Source of the DNA: Arthrobacter sp. MN05-02 | GTDB lineage: Bacteria > Actinomycetota > Actinomycetes > Actinomycetales > Micrococcaceae | Assembly (NCBI GenBank): GCA_004001285.1 | Contig: AP018697.1 | Coordinates: 124,001 to 188,000 of the forward strand | Reading direction: 5' to 3' | DNA: 64,000 nt | The notes under the pieces: model-generated | The model's database searches: none | Seen by the model: only the letters and a program-made list of their open reading frames with translations | Told to the model about the DNA's origin: nothing | Part shown: positions 35,176-44,907 of the stretch, piece by piece | Layout: the number at the start of each line of letters is the position of its first letter | Position numbering within the stretch: position 1 is the stretch's first letter | Position numbers and translations under genes: made by a program

Positions 35176-36183
35176 CTACTCCGCGGCCTGGGCGGTGGCG
35201 GCCTCGACCGCTGCGTCCACGAACTGCTCCATGGAGCTGGGACCGCCGAAGGTCCACAGGGCGTCGGGGAAGCGCGTCACGTTCCCGGCCTCGACGAACG
35301 GCAGGGACTTCCACACCGCGTTGTCCGCGAGCTCGTCCTGGTAGGGGTCGCCGAAGGCGTCGTTGGCGATGTACCAGAAGGCGGTGTCCTCCGGTAGTGC
35401 GGTGAGGCCTTCGACGTCGGTCTGCGCCAGTCCGTAGGCGGGATCCCCCTCGAGGGTCCAGGCGCCGGCCAGTCCGAGCTGCTCGAACACGCTGCCCACG
35501 AGCGAGCTCTCCGTGAAGGGGCGGATCGAGACGCTGCCGGCGTCGGTGTAGGCATCGGAGAAGGCGACGGGGGTGCCTGCGGCACCGGCGTCCTCGATGG
35601 CGGCCCTGCCCTCGGCGACCTTGGCCTCGAACGAGGACCTCAGCTCGGCGGCCGAGTCCTCGGTCCCGGTGACCGTGGCGATCAGGTCGAGGTTCTCGAA
35701 CATCTGGCCGATGTTGTCGGTGGCGTCGCCGCCGGGGATCACGACGACGGGGACGGTCTTCTCGATCTGTTCGATCGCGCCCTCGACGAGCTGGTCGGTG
35801 ACGATGACGACGTCGGGCGTGAGGGACACGAGGGTGTCGATACTGGGCTCGCCGCGCACTCCGACGTCGGTCACGGTGTCGTCCAGCGCCTCGGCGCTGA
35901 CCCACTGGGCGTAGCCTTCGACGTCCGCGGCGCCGACGGGCATGACGCCGAGGGCCACCAGGTTCTCCATGGCGTTCCACTCCGTCGCGACCACCCGCTC
36001 GGCCGGGCCGTCGAGGGTGATCTCCTTGCCGCGGGCGTCGGTGACCGTGATGGTGTCCCCTTCCGCGGCGTCCCCGGAGGGGGCGCTGCCGGCGGCCTCC
36101 TCGGTGGTGCCGCATGCGGTCAGGGAGAGCAGGGCCACCGCTGCGAGGGCAGCGAGGATCTTCGGTTGTGTCATCGGTTTCAT
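35176..36183 (-). CDS. Iron-siderophore ABC transporter substrate-binding lipoprotein
   Basis: A 335-residue periplasmic-binding-type protein (class III). The signal peptide ends in LSLTAC, a lipobox, so it is anchored outside the membrane. RVVATEWNAMENLVALGVMP and TPDVVIVTD are typical of the FecB/FepB/FhuD family. An alternative ATG three codons later (36174) is also possible. It delivers ferric siderophore to the fused permease encoded next. Located between ATPase and permease genes. Confidence 0.94.
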   Translation of the reverse strand: MKPMTQPKILAALAAVALLSLTACGTTEEAAGSAPSGDAAEGDTITVTDARGKEITLDGPAERVVATEWNAMENLVALGVMPVGAADVEGYAQWVSAEALDDTVTDVGVRGEPSIDTLVSLTPDVVIVTDQLVEGAIEQIEKTVPVVVIPGGDATDNIGQMFENLDLIATVTGTEDSAAELRSSFEAKVAEGRAAIEDAGAAGTPVAFSDAYTDAGSVSIRPFTESSLVGSVFEQLGLAGAWTLEGDPAYGLAQTDVEGLTALPEDTAFWYIANDAFGDPYQDELADNAVWKSLPFVEAGNVTRFPDALWTFGGPSSMEQFVDAAVEAATAQAAE

Positions 36184-36216
36184 TTCTCTCGGTGGCGCGA
36201 GCTGCGCCGTGGGGGA

Positions 36217-37053
36217 TCAGGAAGCGGAGAGGGCGGCGGTGCTCGGTGTGTTGTGTCGTCCGACGGCGCGCGTGTGCACCGCGCCGTCGCGGACGGTGAC
36301 GTCCACGCGGACGCCGTAGGCGCGGGACAGGTTCTCGGCGGTGAGGACGTCCACGGGGGTGCCCTGCGCCATCACGGCACCGTTCTCGAGCAGCACCACG
36401 TGGTCCGCGATGGCTGCGGCCTGATCGAGGTCGTGGAGGACGACGCCGACGGTCACGCCGTGGTCGGTCGCCAGGTCGCGGACCACATCGAGGATCTCCA
36501 CCTGGTAGCGCAGGTCGAGGTAGGTGGTGGGTTCGTCGAGGAGCAGCACGCCGGTGTCCTGGGCGAGACAGCTGGCCAGCCAGACACGCTGGATCTGGCC
36601 GCCGGAGAGCGCGGCCACGGGGCGGTCGGCGAGTTCGGCGGTGCGGGTGAGGGCGAGGGCTTTCTCGACGGCCGCGGTGCCTTGGGGGTCCTGGCCGGTC
36701 CAGCGGCTGCGGTGCGGATGGCGGCCGAAGGCGACGACCTCCCGGACGGTGAGGCCGCCGGGGACGAGCCGGCTCTGGGCGAGCAGGGTGATGGTGCGCG
36801 CGAACGCCCTGGGGGAGAGGGCGAGGAGATCGGCGCCGTCGTCGAGCGTCACCGATCCGGTGTCGGGTGCGTGCAGGCGCGCGATGGTGCGCAGGAGGGT
36901 GGACTTGCCGCTGCCGTTGGGGCCGATGAGCGCGGTGACCGTGCCGGGCTCCAGGTCGAAGGAGACGGCCCCGATGACGCGCCGGCTCCCGTAGGAGATG
37001 GCAAGCTCCGAGACGGAGAGCAGTGGCGCGGCGGGGGGATCATCGAGGGGCAC
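36217..37053 (-). CDS. Iron-siderophore ABC transporter ATP-binding protein
   Basis: A 278-residue ATPase. Walker A is GPNGSGKSTLL, the signature is LSGGQIQRVWLA, Walker B is VLLLDEPTTYLD, and the H-loop is VLHDLDQA, all FepC/FhuC-like. The GTG at 37053 lies directly after the DtxR-type box. First gene of the iron uptake operon (ATPase, binding protein, fused permease). Confidence 0.95.
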   Translation of the reverse strand: MPLDDPPAAPLLSVSELAISYGSRRVIGAVSFDLEPGTVTALIGPNGSGKSTLLRTIARLHAPDTGSVTLDDGADLLALSPRAFARTITLLAQSRLVPGGLTVREVVAFGRHPHRSRWTGQDPQGTAAVEKALALTRTAELADRPVAALSGGQIQRVWLASCLAQDTGVLLLDEPTTYLDLRYQVEILDVVRDLATDHGVTVGVVLHDLDQAAAIADHVVLLENGAVMAQGTPVDVLTAENLSRAYGVRVDVTVRDGAVHTRAVGRHNTPSTAALSAS

Positions 37054-37060
37054 GACCTCA

Positions 37061-37078
37061 GGTTAGGTTCTCCTAACC
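37061..37078 (-). promoter_or_regulatory. DtxR/IdeR-type iron box
   Basis: GGTTAGGTTCTCCTAACC is a perfect inverted repeat (GGTTAGG / CCTAACC, four-base spacer) and closely fits the DtxR/IdeR consensus TTAGGTTAGGCTAACCTAA. It begins seven bases before the ATPase start codon and would silence the uptake operon when iron is plentiful. Confidence 0.8.
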
Positions 37079-37153
37079 AGGAGTGCAAGAAATAACGTCA
37101 CACGGGCGTGTGCTAATTCGGCTGCTGCCGTTCCCGTCGGGGTCGTAGCGGCC

Positions 37154-37378
37154 TCAGGTGCTGCCCGGCTGGAGCGCGTCGACGGCGTCCAGGACAGCGA
37201 GCGCCGGCAGGTCGGCCACGGCGGCGACGACGGCCAGTGACTCCCCGCTGCTGATCGCCGACGCGACGGCGACCTGGAGCTCCGCCGGTGGGAACGGATC
37301 CACGACGGGATGCGCGCCGGTGGCGGGATTGCTGGATCGCACTGCTGCGACAACCCGTTCCAGGTGGTCCGAACCCAT
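37154..37378 (-). CDS. Small hypothetical protein
   Basis: A 74-residue protein starting at the ATG at 37378 with GGGAG seven bases upstream. It has an N-terminal helix (DHLERVVAAVRSS), then an Ala/Val-rich segment (VASAISSGESLAVVAAVADL) and ends in LQPGST. No family is recognised. It lies upstream of the iron uptake operon on the same strand; the iron box is 76 bases downstream of its stop. Confidence 0.5.
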   Translation of the reverse strand: MGSDHLERVVAAVRSSNPATGAHPVVDPFPPAELQVAVASAISSGESLAVVAAVADLPALAVLDAVDALQPGST

Positions 37379-37520
37379 GATGTCTCCCGTCGCGTCGTTG
37401 CACTTCAGTCTCACCCTCGTGCACCAGCCTGGGAAATCGCAGCACAGCAGCTGGTAGCACTTGCGGGCAGGCACAGGAGTGTGCGGACGGCGCTCGCCTC
37501 CGCTCCGGCAGCCTTCGCGA

Positions 37521-37715
37521 CTAGGGACGGATGTCCGGCGGCATGGCACAGGCCGCGTCACCCGGGAGGAGCCACGCATAGTGCCATTCCCCCTCCGCAT
37601 CCGTTGCGCGTCCCGGCCGCTCTCCTCCGCCCGGCCGGCTCCGGAGTCGTGCCCACCAGCCGGTCGGAGTGTCCCGGTCGGCGGTGCCGCCCGTGCCGGG
37701 GAAGGCCGTGGTCAT
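37521..37715 (-). CDS. Small ORF coupled to the allophanate hydrolase gene
   Basis: A 64-residue frame whose ATG overlaps the allophanate hydrolase stop (ATGA), identified once that gene's second frameshift is corrected. It is Gly/Arg/Pro rich with WHYAWLLPGDAACAMPPDIRP near the C-terminus (partly quoted). The overlap is the only strong evidence for translation. It would be the last gene of the guanidine/urea operon. Confidence 0.4.
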   Translation of the reverse strand: MTTAFPGTGGTADRDTPTGWWARLRSRPGGGERPGRATDAEGEWHYAWLLPGDAACAMPPDIRP

Positions 37716-39564
37716 CGCTGCTTCGCCTCCACGTACCGGCCGCGGGAGAGACCCGCCACGAGGAAGCCGCGGAGGGCGCCGTGGCTCTGCCGCCCCGAGG
37801 TCTCCCGCTCCGGATCCGGCGGAGGAGGAGCCGTCACGGCGAGCCAGTCCCCGAAGGAGGTGATGTCCTCCCCCGCCCGCTGCGGCGACGGCGTCGCAGG
37901 CGAACCCGACGGCGGTCGCCCCGTCGGACAGGACGACGGACCCGAGCAGCATGGGTTCGGGCAGCGCCACCAGGAAACGGCCGAGGGCCGCTTCGGACAG
38001 GATCCAGCGTTCGGCCACGAGTTCGGCGCCGTCGTCCGACCGGTACACGCCGGGCTTCGGCGGCTGCGTGTCCAGCGCCACCATGCGGTAGCGCGCGGCC
38101 GTGCGCACCGGACCGTCCCAGAAGGCCCCGAGGTCCTCGAGCTGGGAGGCGAGCACCTGGCCGCGGCGGTGCGCTCCGACGACGACGAGCGGGACGCCGG
38201 CCGCTCCCGCCGCGAGCGGCCACGGCTGCCCGACGGCGTCCGGGCGGACGGCAGCCCCGTCCGCGAAGAGTGCCGGAGGGGCAGGAGGGAGTTCGATCCG
38301 GCGGGCGATGTCCGCGACGACGGCGTCGTCGAAGGTGCGCCCGACCACGGTCACACCGAACTGCGCCCCGTCCACCTCACCGGCCGGTACGGCCACGGCG
38401 CACATGTCGAACAGGTTGCAGAAGTTCGTGTACGTCCCCATGCGTGAGTTGACGCCCACCGGGTCCGCAGCGACCTCGGCGAGGAGGGGATGCAGCGGGG
38501 CGGTGGGCACGAGGAGGGCGTCGAATCCCCTCGAGCTGCGCGAGCGCCACCCGCTCGAGATCGGCCAGCCGGGCGGTGTCCGCGACGTACCGGTGGGCGG
38601 CGAGGGTACCCGCGCGGGTGATGATGCCGGCGACGGTGGGGTCGAGCTCGGCGGGATTGCCGTCCTGGCCGGCGCCGTCGACGAACGCACCCACGGCGGC
38701 ATGGCGCTCCGCCACGAGGGCGCCGTCGTAGAGGAGGCGGGCTGCCTGGAGGAATGCGTCGATCGGAAGAGCCTGGACCTCGACGCCGGTTGCCTCGAGC
38801 CGGGCGACCTGGCGGCCGAATTCGGCAGCCCAGGCAGGGGACAGCTCGGGCAGGTCTGCGGGATAGGCGACGCGCGGCCGGTCCGGTGCCGCGAGGCGGA
38901 CGTCGGCGGGCCACGCGCGGGCGTCCCCCGCCATCACGCCCATGGCCCGCTCCGCCGTCGGCAGGTCCCGCGCCAGGATGGTGACGGCATCCCAGGAACG
39001 GCAGGCGGGCACCACGCCGTCGGTGGGGACGACATGGAGCGTTGGCTTGATGCCCACGATGCCCTGCAGCCCGGCCGGGACGCGCCCCGAACCGGCGGTG
39101 TCGGTGCCGATGGCGATGTCGGCCAGCCCGAGGGCGACCGCGACGGCCGAGCCGGAGCTGGACCCGCCGGAGATGTACTCCGGGCGCCGGGAGTCGCGGA
39201 CCGCGCCGTAGGGGCTGCGCGTTCCCACGAGCCCCGTGGCGAACTGGTCGAGGTTGGTGGAGCCGAGCACGACGGCGCCAGCGGCCCGCAGGCGGCGCAC
39301 TGCTTCGGCGTCCTCCCCGGGGAGGTAGGCGAAGCCCGGGCAGGCCGCGGTGGTGGGGACACCCGCCACGTCCACGTTGTTCTTCACGGCGAGTACCAGT
39401 CCCGCCAGGGGGAGCTCCTCACCGCCGCTGACCCGCGCATCGACGTCCGCCGCTTCGGCGAGGAGGTCCTCCGCCGTCCGGACGGTCACCCAGATCTCGG
39501 GACGGTCGACCGCATCGATCGCCGCCAGGGCGGCGCGTACCCGATCCGTTGCCAGGGCGCTCAT
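37712..39564 (-). pseudogene. atzF: Allophanate hydrolase, interrupted by two frameshifts
   Basis: Read across both shifts the product is about 617 residues. The amidase part has LAVKNNVDVAG (catalytic Lys) and GGSSSGSAVAVALG (Ser pair), and the C-terminal domain ends in SFGDWLAVTAPP. It splits allophanate to CO2 and two ammonia. The first shift is at a C run at 38527-38530 (minus GAGGGGATTC; one G less gives EGFDALLVPTAPLHP). The second is at 37870-37874 (minus GGGCGGGGGAGG; one G less gives GGEDITSFGDWL). Its ATG overlaps the carboxylase stop (ATGA). Both shifts look like homopolymer errors. Confidence 0.88.
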
Positions 39565-42500
39565 GCGGCCACCTCTTCTGTTGCGCGGGGTCCGGGATCC
39601 TGGCCCGGTTCGGGTTCCGGTGCGGGGGAGGCGCCCAGGACGACGAGTGCCTCGCCGGCGACGACCTGGGACCCCGCGAGGGGGAGGACCTGCAGCACCG
39701 TGCCGTCGCAGGGCGCGCTGAGGACGGTCTCCATCTTCATGGCCTCGAGCGAGACGAGGGGCTGCCCCTCCGAGACGGTGTCGCCGGGTGCCACATCCAC
39801 CTTCCACACGCTGGCCGCGAAGGGCGCGGAGACCAGGGCGGCGCCGTCGGGCACCACGAGCTCCTCGGTGTCGGGAACGACGGCGGCCGCGGCGTCGGCG
39901 CGGTCGAACTCACCGGCGTCGGCCCACGCCTGGCGTTCGACGGCGAAGGCGGCGGACTGCCGGCTGCGGAACTCGGCGATGGACCCGCTGTTGTCGGCGA
40001 GGAAGCGCTCGTGCTCGGCGAGGGAGAACGTGCCCTCCTCGATCTCGACGCCGCGCCCCCGCCCTGCCGCCATGTCGGCGCGCAGGTCCAGCAGCTCCTC
40101 CGGGCTGACCGGGTACCAGGAGATGCGATCGAAGAACCGCAGCAGCCAGGGCGACCCCGACTCGAACGGTGCGGAGTCGGCGTAGCGTGACCAGACCTGC
40201 GTGGTGCGGCCCACGAACTGGTAGCCGCCCGGTCCCTCCATGCCGTAGATGCACAGATAGGCGCCACCGATCCCCACGGCGTTCTCCGGCGTCCACGTCC
40301 TCGCGGGGTTGTACTTGGTGGTGACGAGGCGGTGCCGCGGATCGAGCGGCGTCGCGACCGGCGCCCCGAGGTATACGTCGCCCAGGCCGAGGACCAGGTA
40401 CTCGGCGTCGAACACGGTGTCGAAGACGTCGTTCACGGAGTCCAGCCCGTTGATGCGCCGGATGAACTCGATGTTCCACGGGCACCAGGGGGCGTCGTCG
40501 CGCACGCCCGCCATGTACCGCTCGATCGCCTCACGCGTGGCCGGGTCGTCCCAGGACAGCGGCAGGCGCACCGAGCGGCTGGGCACCACGAGGTCCGAAC
40601 TGGCCGGCAGGGAACTCTCGATGTCCTGCGCCACCTGCAGCAGGCGGCGGGTGGACAGGACGGAGGGATCCACCTTGATCTGCAGGCTGCGGATGCCCGG
40701 GGTCAGGTCGACGACGCCGGGAAGGCGCAGGTGCTCGACGGCCTGGTGGAGGGCGTGCACGCGGGCCCGGAGGCCGAGGTCCAGGACCATGTCGCCGTAC
40801 TCGACGAGGAGGTTGTCGTCACCGGAGCGCCGGTAGGTCACGGCGGGCCTGCCCGGTTCCTCGGCGCTGCGTGCCAGCACGCCGTCGTCGCCGTCCCCGC
40901 CGCGGAGCAGCTGCCGGTGCAGGGACGCACTCTCCGTCATCAGCGGTTCCGGGGCATCCGGCAGGATCAGCTGGCGGCCCGGGCCGAGATCCTGCAGGAA
41001 CGGTGCCTGGGCGGCCCGGACGGGCACGAAGCGCACGGTGTCGCCCGGGCGGAGCTGCCCGAGCTTCCAGCGGTCGGCCGTCACGACGGTCACGGGGCAC
41101 ACGAACCCGCCGAGGCTGGGACCGTCCGGGCCGAGGAGGATCGGCGTGTCCCCGGTGAAATCCAGCGCACCGACGGAGTACGCGGTGTCGTGGATGTTGG
41201 ACGGGTGCAGGCCCGCTTCGCCGCCGTCGTTCCGCGACCAGCGGGGCTTGGGCCCGATGAGCCGGACTCCGGTCCGGGCGGAGTTGAAGTGCACCTCGTA
41301 GTCGGTGGTGAAGAGCTCGTCGATGTCCTCCCGCTGGAAGAACTCGGGTGCGCCGTGCGGGCCCTCGACGACGGTGAGCTCCCATCGGGACGTGAGGGTG
41401 GGCCGCGCGTCGAGCGGTACCGGGGCGCCGGTGGGCTCACCGGTGCGCGTGTTCGTGTGCACGTCCGCCCGCACCGTCCGCAGCACGTCGCCGGTGCGGA
41501 GGACGCGCCCGGCATGTCCGCCGAACTGGCCGAGGGTGAACGTGGACGCGCTGCCGAGGTACAGCGGGATGTCGAGGCCGCCGGCGAACAGGACGTAGCC
41601 CCGCAGGCCCGCTCCCTCAGCCGTCCCGACGTCGAGCGTGCCGCCGGCGGGAACCGTGACCGGCTCCCAGGCCGGTGCCTCGACACCGTCCACCGTGACG
41701 CGGACGTCCGCGCCGGTGACGCAGAGGGTGGTGTCGTGCGAGAAGGTCAGGCTGGGCCCGGTCATGGTGAATTCGAGGCCGGGTGCACCCTCCGGGTTGC
41801 CGAGCGCCTGGTTGCCGAACCGGAAGGAGAGGTCATCCATCGGACCGCTCGGGGGGACACCCACCTGCCACAGCTCGGTGCGGCCCGGCCAGTCCTGCAC
41901 GCTGGTCTGGAGGCCGGGACGCTCGACCGTGATGCGCGGCTCGGGGTCGCCCACCGAGTCGAGGGTGCTGGTGGAATGCCCTGCCGCGCGGACGACGTCG
42001 AGGGTGCTGACGGCGCGGAGCATGCCGAGATTGGTCTCGATGCCGTCGATCCGCGTGCCGGTGAGGGCGCCCGCGAGCCGGTCGAAGGCCTCGTCGCGGG
42101 TGGCGCCGGAGGTGATGATCTTGGCCAGGAGCGGATCGTAGTTCGTGGAGACCTCGCTGCCGGTCTCGGCCCAGGTGTCCACGCGGACGTGCTCCGCGTC
42201 GGGGTACGCGGCGTTCGTGATCGTGCCGGCACTGGGCTGGAAGCCCCGTGCGGGGTCCTCCGCGTAGACCCGGGCCTCGACGGCGGAGCCGGAGACCGGG
42301 AGGCTGTCGGGGACGCCGGCGAGGACGCCCGCGGCGTCGGGTCCGCCCTGTGCGAGGCGGAGCATCCACTCGACGAGGTCGACGCCGGTCACGGACTCCG
42401 TGACGGGGTGCTCGACCTGCAGGCGTGCGTTGACCTCGAGGAAGGAGGCCTCCTGGCGCGCGGGGTCGTAGACGAATTCCACGGTGCCGGCGGAGCGGTA

Positions 42501-43304
42501 GCCCAGCGACGCACAGAGCGCCCGCGAACTGCGGTGCAGTTCCTCGCGGAGGACGTCCGGCAGGTCCGGCGCGGGGGCTTCCTCGAGGACCTTCTGGTGG
42601 CGGCGCTGCAGCGAGCAGTCACGGTCGCCGAGGCTGACCACGCGACCCTCGCCGTCGCCGAAGACCTGGACCTCCACATGGCGGGCGTCCTCCACGTAGC
42701 GCTCGGCGAAGACACCGGCCGTGCCGAAGCTCGCCCCGGCGAGGCGGGCCACGCGCGGGAAGCTCTCCGCGAGCTCCTCCTCGGTGCGGCACACGGTCAT
42801 CCCGATGCCGCCTCCGCCGCCGGTCGCCTTGAGCATGAGCGGATAGCCGATGGACGCCCCGGCCGCCAGGGCGTCGTCCACGTCGTCGAGGAGCCCCGAG
42901 CCGGCGATCATGGGGACGCCGGCGGCGGCTGCTGCGTCGCGGGCGGTGTGCTTGGTACCGAAGATCTGCAGCTGCTCGGGCGTGGGGCCGACGAAGACGA
43001 GCCCCGCCGCCTCGACGGCCGCCGCGAAGTCGGCGTCCTCGGAGAGGAACCCGTAGCCGGGGTGGATGGCGCCGGCACCCGTGGAGGCCGCGGCGGCGAG
43101 CAGGGCATCGACGCGGAGGTAGGAGTCCTTGGCCGGGGCGGGGCCGAGCAGGACCGCCTCGTCGGCCAGCCGGACGTGGCGGGCGCCGCGGTCCGCCTCG
43201 GAGAACACGGCGACGGTGCGCAGCCCCAGCGTCCGGGCGGACTCGATGATGCGGCAGGCGATCTCTCCGCGGTTGGCGACGAGCAGGGTGTCGAAGCGGT
43301 TCAT
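39561..43304 (-). CDS. Biotin-dependent urea/guanidine carboxylase
   Basis: A 1247-residue multidomain enzyme. Residues 1-450 are a biotin carboxylase with ATP-grasp loop KATGGGGGIGM and EVNARLQVEHPVTE. About 480-790 is a KipA/CT-A-B-like carboxyltransferase half (VQDWPGRTELWQVGVPPSGP), followed by a KipI/CT-C-D half. The biotinyl domain has EAMKMET with the biotinylated Lys near 1187. Such enzymes were named urea carboxylases, but those beside two DUF1989 proteins act on guanidine. Biotin protein ligase is not in the window. ATG overlaps the preceding stop by four bases. Confidence 0.94.
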   Translation of the reverse strand: MNRFDTLLVANRGEIACRIIESARTLGLRTVAVFSEADRGARHVRLADEAVLLGPAPAKDSYLRVDALLAAAASTGAGAIHPGYGFLSEDADFAAAVEAAGLVFVGPTPEQLQIFGTKHTARDAAAAAGVPMIAGSGLLDDVDDALAAGASIGYPLMLKATGGGGGIGMTVCRTEEELAESFPRVARLAGASFGTAGVFAERYVEDARHVEVQVFGDGEGRVVSLGDRDCSLQRRHQKVLEEAPAPDLPDVLREELHRSSRALCASLGYRSAGTVEFVYDPARQEASFLEVNARLQVEHPVTESVTGVDLVEWMLRLAQGGPDAAGVLAGVPDSLPVSGSAVEARVYAEDPARGFQPSAGTITNAAYPDAEHVRVDTWAETGSEVSTNYDPLLAKIITSGATRDEAFDRLAGALTGTRIDGIETNLGMLRAVSTLDVVRAAGHSTSTLDSVGDPEPRITVERPGLQTSVQDWPGRTELWQVGVPPSGPMDDLSFRFGNQALGNPEGAPGLEFTMTGPSLTFSHDTTLCVTGADVRVTVDGVEAPAWEPVTVPAGGTLDVGTAEGAGLRGYVLFAGGLDIPLYLGSASTFTLGQFGGHAGRVLRTGDVLRTVRADVHTNTRTGEPTGAPVPLDARPTLTSRWELTVVEGPHGAPEFFQREDIDELFTTDYEVHFNSARTGVRLIGPKPRWSRNDGGEAGLHPSNIHDTAYSVGALDFTGDTPILLGPDGPSLGGFVCPVTVVTADRWKLGQLRPGDTVRFVPVRAAQAPFLQDLGPGRQLILPDAPEPLMTESASLHRQLLRGGDGDDGVLARSAEEPGRPAVTYRRSGDDNLLVEYGDMVLDLGLRARVHALHQAVEHLRLPGVVDLTPGIRSLQIKVDPSVLSTRRLLQVAQDIESSLPASSDLVVPSRSVRLPLSWDDPATREAIERYMAGVRDDAPWCPWNIEFIRRINGLDSVNDVFDTVFDAEYLVLGLGDVYLGAPVATPLDPRHRLVTTKYNPARTWTPENAVGIGGAYLCIYGMEGPGGYQFVGRTTQVWSRYADSAPFESGSPWLLRFFDRISWYPVSPEELLDLRADMAAGRGRGVEIEEGTFSLAEHERFLADNSGSIAEFRSRQSAAFAVERQAWADAGEFDRADAAAAVVPDTEELVVPDGAALVSAPFAASVWKVDVAPGDTVSEGQPLVSLEAMKMETVLSAPCDGTVLQVLPLAGSQVVAGEALVVLGASPAPEPEPGQDPGPRATEEVAA

Positions 43305-43975
43305 GCGGCGTCCTCCGGGCGTGTGACGATCATGCGGACGGGCGTGGGGTCGAAGCCGTTGCAGGGGTTGTTGACCTGCGGGCAGTTCGAGACGAGCACC
43401 AGGGTGTCCACCTCGGCGCGGAGGGCCACGCGCTTGCCGGGAGCGGAGAGGCCGTCGACGATCCCGAGGGCGCCGTCGGGGTCGACGGGGACGTTCATGA
43501 ACCAGTTGATGTTGGAGACGAGGTCGCGCTTGCCGAGCCCCAAGCGGGAGCCCTCGATCAGGAAGTTCTCCACGCAGGCGTGCTGCTCGCGGGTGTGCTG
43601 GCCATAGCGGAGCGTGTTGGACTCCTGCGAGCAGGCGCCGCCGATGGTGTCGTGGACGCCCACCTCGTCGGCGACGACGCTCATGAGGGCGAGGCCGGTG
43701 TCGGCGCGGAGCACCGATCCGGTGGTGAGGACGATGGAGCGCTGCTGCGCGATGGTGACGGGCGCCGAGTACCGGACGGCGGTGTCCTCGGCGGCGTAGA
43801 GCAGGCAGTCGACCGCCTGGTTGCCGTCGAGGTCCACGATGGTGAGGACGTCCCCCGCGGCGACGACGGCGGACCACGGCCCGCGTGCCTCGACGTGCTC
43901 GTCGAGGACGACGGCGCCGGGGACGAGTGCCGCGTCGGTGGCCGTGTCGGCGGCCGGCTGGATGGTGGTGGTCAT
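43301..43975 (-). CDS. DUF1989 protein (urea carboxylase-associated protein 2; carboxyguanidine deiminase subunit)
   Basis: A 224-residue DUF1989 protein with the family's conserved cysteine/histidine region: NQAVDCLLYAAED, GACSQESNTLRYG, and LVSNINWFMNVPVDPDG. With its paralogue upstream it matches the paired subunits of carboxyguanidine deiminase, which removes ammonia from carboxyguanidine to give allophanate. The established work is on other bacteria; here the role rests on synteny. ATGA overlaps link it to genes on both sides. Confidence 0.9.
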   Translation of the reverse strand: MTTTIQPAADTATDAALVPGAVVLDEHVEARGPWSAVVAAGDVLTIVDLDGNQAVDCLLYAAEDTAVRYSAPVTIAQQRSIVLTTGSVLRADTGLALMSVVADEVGVHDTIGGACSQESNTLRYGQHTREQHACVENFLIEGSRLGLGKRDLVSNINWFMNVPVDPDGALGIVDGLSAPGKRVALRAEVDTLVLVSNCPQVNNPCNGFDPTPVRMIVTRPEDAA

Positions 43976-44847
43976 CGGGTGCTCCTTGCGGCGAGGTCGT
44001 GCTCGGTGTTGTCCAGTGCCTGCAGGTGTTCGGGCGCCAGCGGTCCGACCAGGCTGCCTGCGGCCAGTGCGGCGAGGTCCTCGGGAGCCCGCCAGGCGGC
44101 GAGGTCGACGGCGGTGCCCGTGAACCCGGCGCGCGGGTCCAGGGGATGTGCGGTGTTGGCCAGCACGACGACGGCGTCCACCTGCAGCAGCAGGTCGATG
44201 TGGGCGCCGGCGCCGGCGCCGCCGGTGAAGCGGATGCCACCGTCGGCGTCGACGTGGATGCCCTTGAAGAGGGTGAGCGACGGGGCGACGTCCCGGGGAC
44301 CGAGGCCGTTCTTCAGTGCCCCGAGGGTCAGCAGCTCGCGTGCTGCCGGTGAGGCGCTGTGCGCCGTCCCGGCTCCGTACCGAGTGGTGTTGCCCGCCAG
44401 GGTGGTGGCACCGGTCAGGGCGTCGTGGTGGCCCGAGGTGTCCTCGACGATCGTGGCCAGCACGCGCCCGGCGTCGGACAGGAGGGGGTGCCCGGTCCCG
44501 GGGTAGGCCTGCCACGGCACCTTGACGGTGTCGGCGGCATTGAAGCGTTCGTGCGGCGCTCCGGCCCGGTACAGGAGGGTGTGCACGCAGGCGTCGCCCG
44601 TGTCGGTGAGCCGCAGGCGGGTCCCGCGGGCCAGCTGCAGGGTGGTGTAGCGGCCGAAGGCCAGCGTCTCGGACCAGACCAGGCGGCCGGCGGCGCCGTC
44701 GGGCAGTGCGGCCGTCACCCGGGAGGGGGCGGTGGACACCGGGACGTGGCGCATGGTGTCCGCGGTGCGGCCGTGCTGGTCCCTTGCGTGCGCGCGGGCT
44801 CCGGCCGTGGTGGCCGTGGTGGCCGGGGCGTCGGTGGTCTGTGTCAT
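43972..44847 (-). CDS. DUF1989 protein (urea carboxylase-associated protein 1; carboxyguanidine deiminase subunit)
   Basis: A 291-residue paralogue of the next gene, with about 50 extra N-terminal, Ala/Thr-rich residues. RLRLTDTGDACVHTLLYRAG, NTTRYGAG and APSLTLFKGIHVDADGGI are family features. It should form the heteromeric deiminase with the 224-residue protein. It overlaps that gene by ATGA and follows the permease by about 60 bases. Confidence 0.9.
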   Translation of the reverse strand: MTQTTDAPATTATTAGARAHARDQHGRTADTMRHVPVSTAPSRVTAALPDGAAGRLVWSETLAFGRYTTLQLARGTRLRLTDTGDACVHTLLYRAGAPHERFNAADTVKVPWQAYPGTGHPLLSDAGRVLATIVEDTSGHHDALTGATTLAGNTTRYGAGTAHSASPAARELLTLGALKNGLGPRDVAPSLTLFKGIHVDADGGIRFTGGAGAGAHIDLLLQVDAVVVLANTAHPLDPRAGFTGTAVDLAAWRAPEDLAALAAGSLVGPLAPEHLQALDNTEHDLAARSTR

Positions 44848-44907
44848 GTCGATCCTTGTCGGTGCAGGTCGGCAGCCGCCGGGCGGCTGATGCGTGCGAA
44901 CGGAGTG

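Noticed and set aside
35171..36115. Permease reading frame that stays open upstream through the lipoprotein gene, suggesting a giant fusion
   Set aside because: That part is out of frame with the lipoprotein, is rich in Arg/His, and the GTG at 35170 gives a normal permease start.
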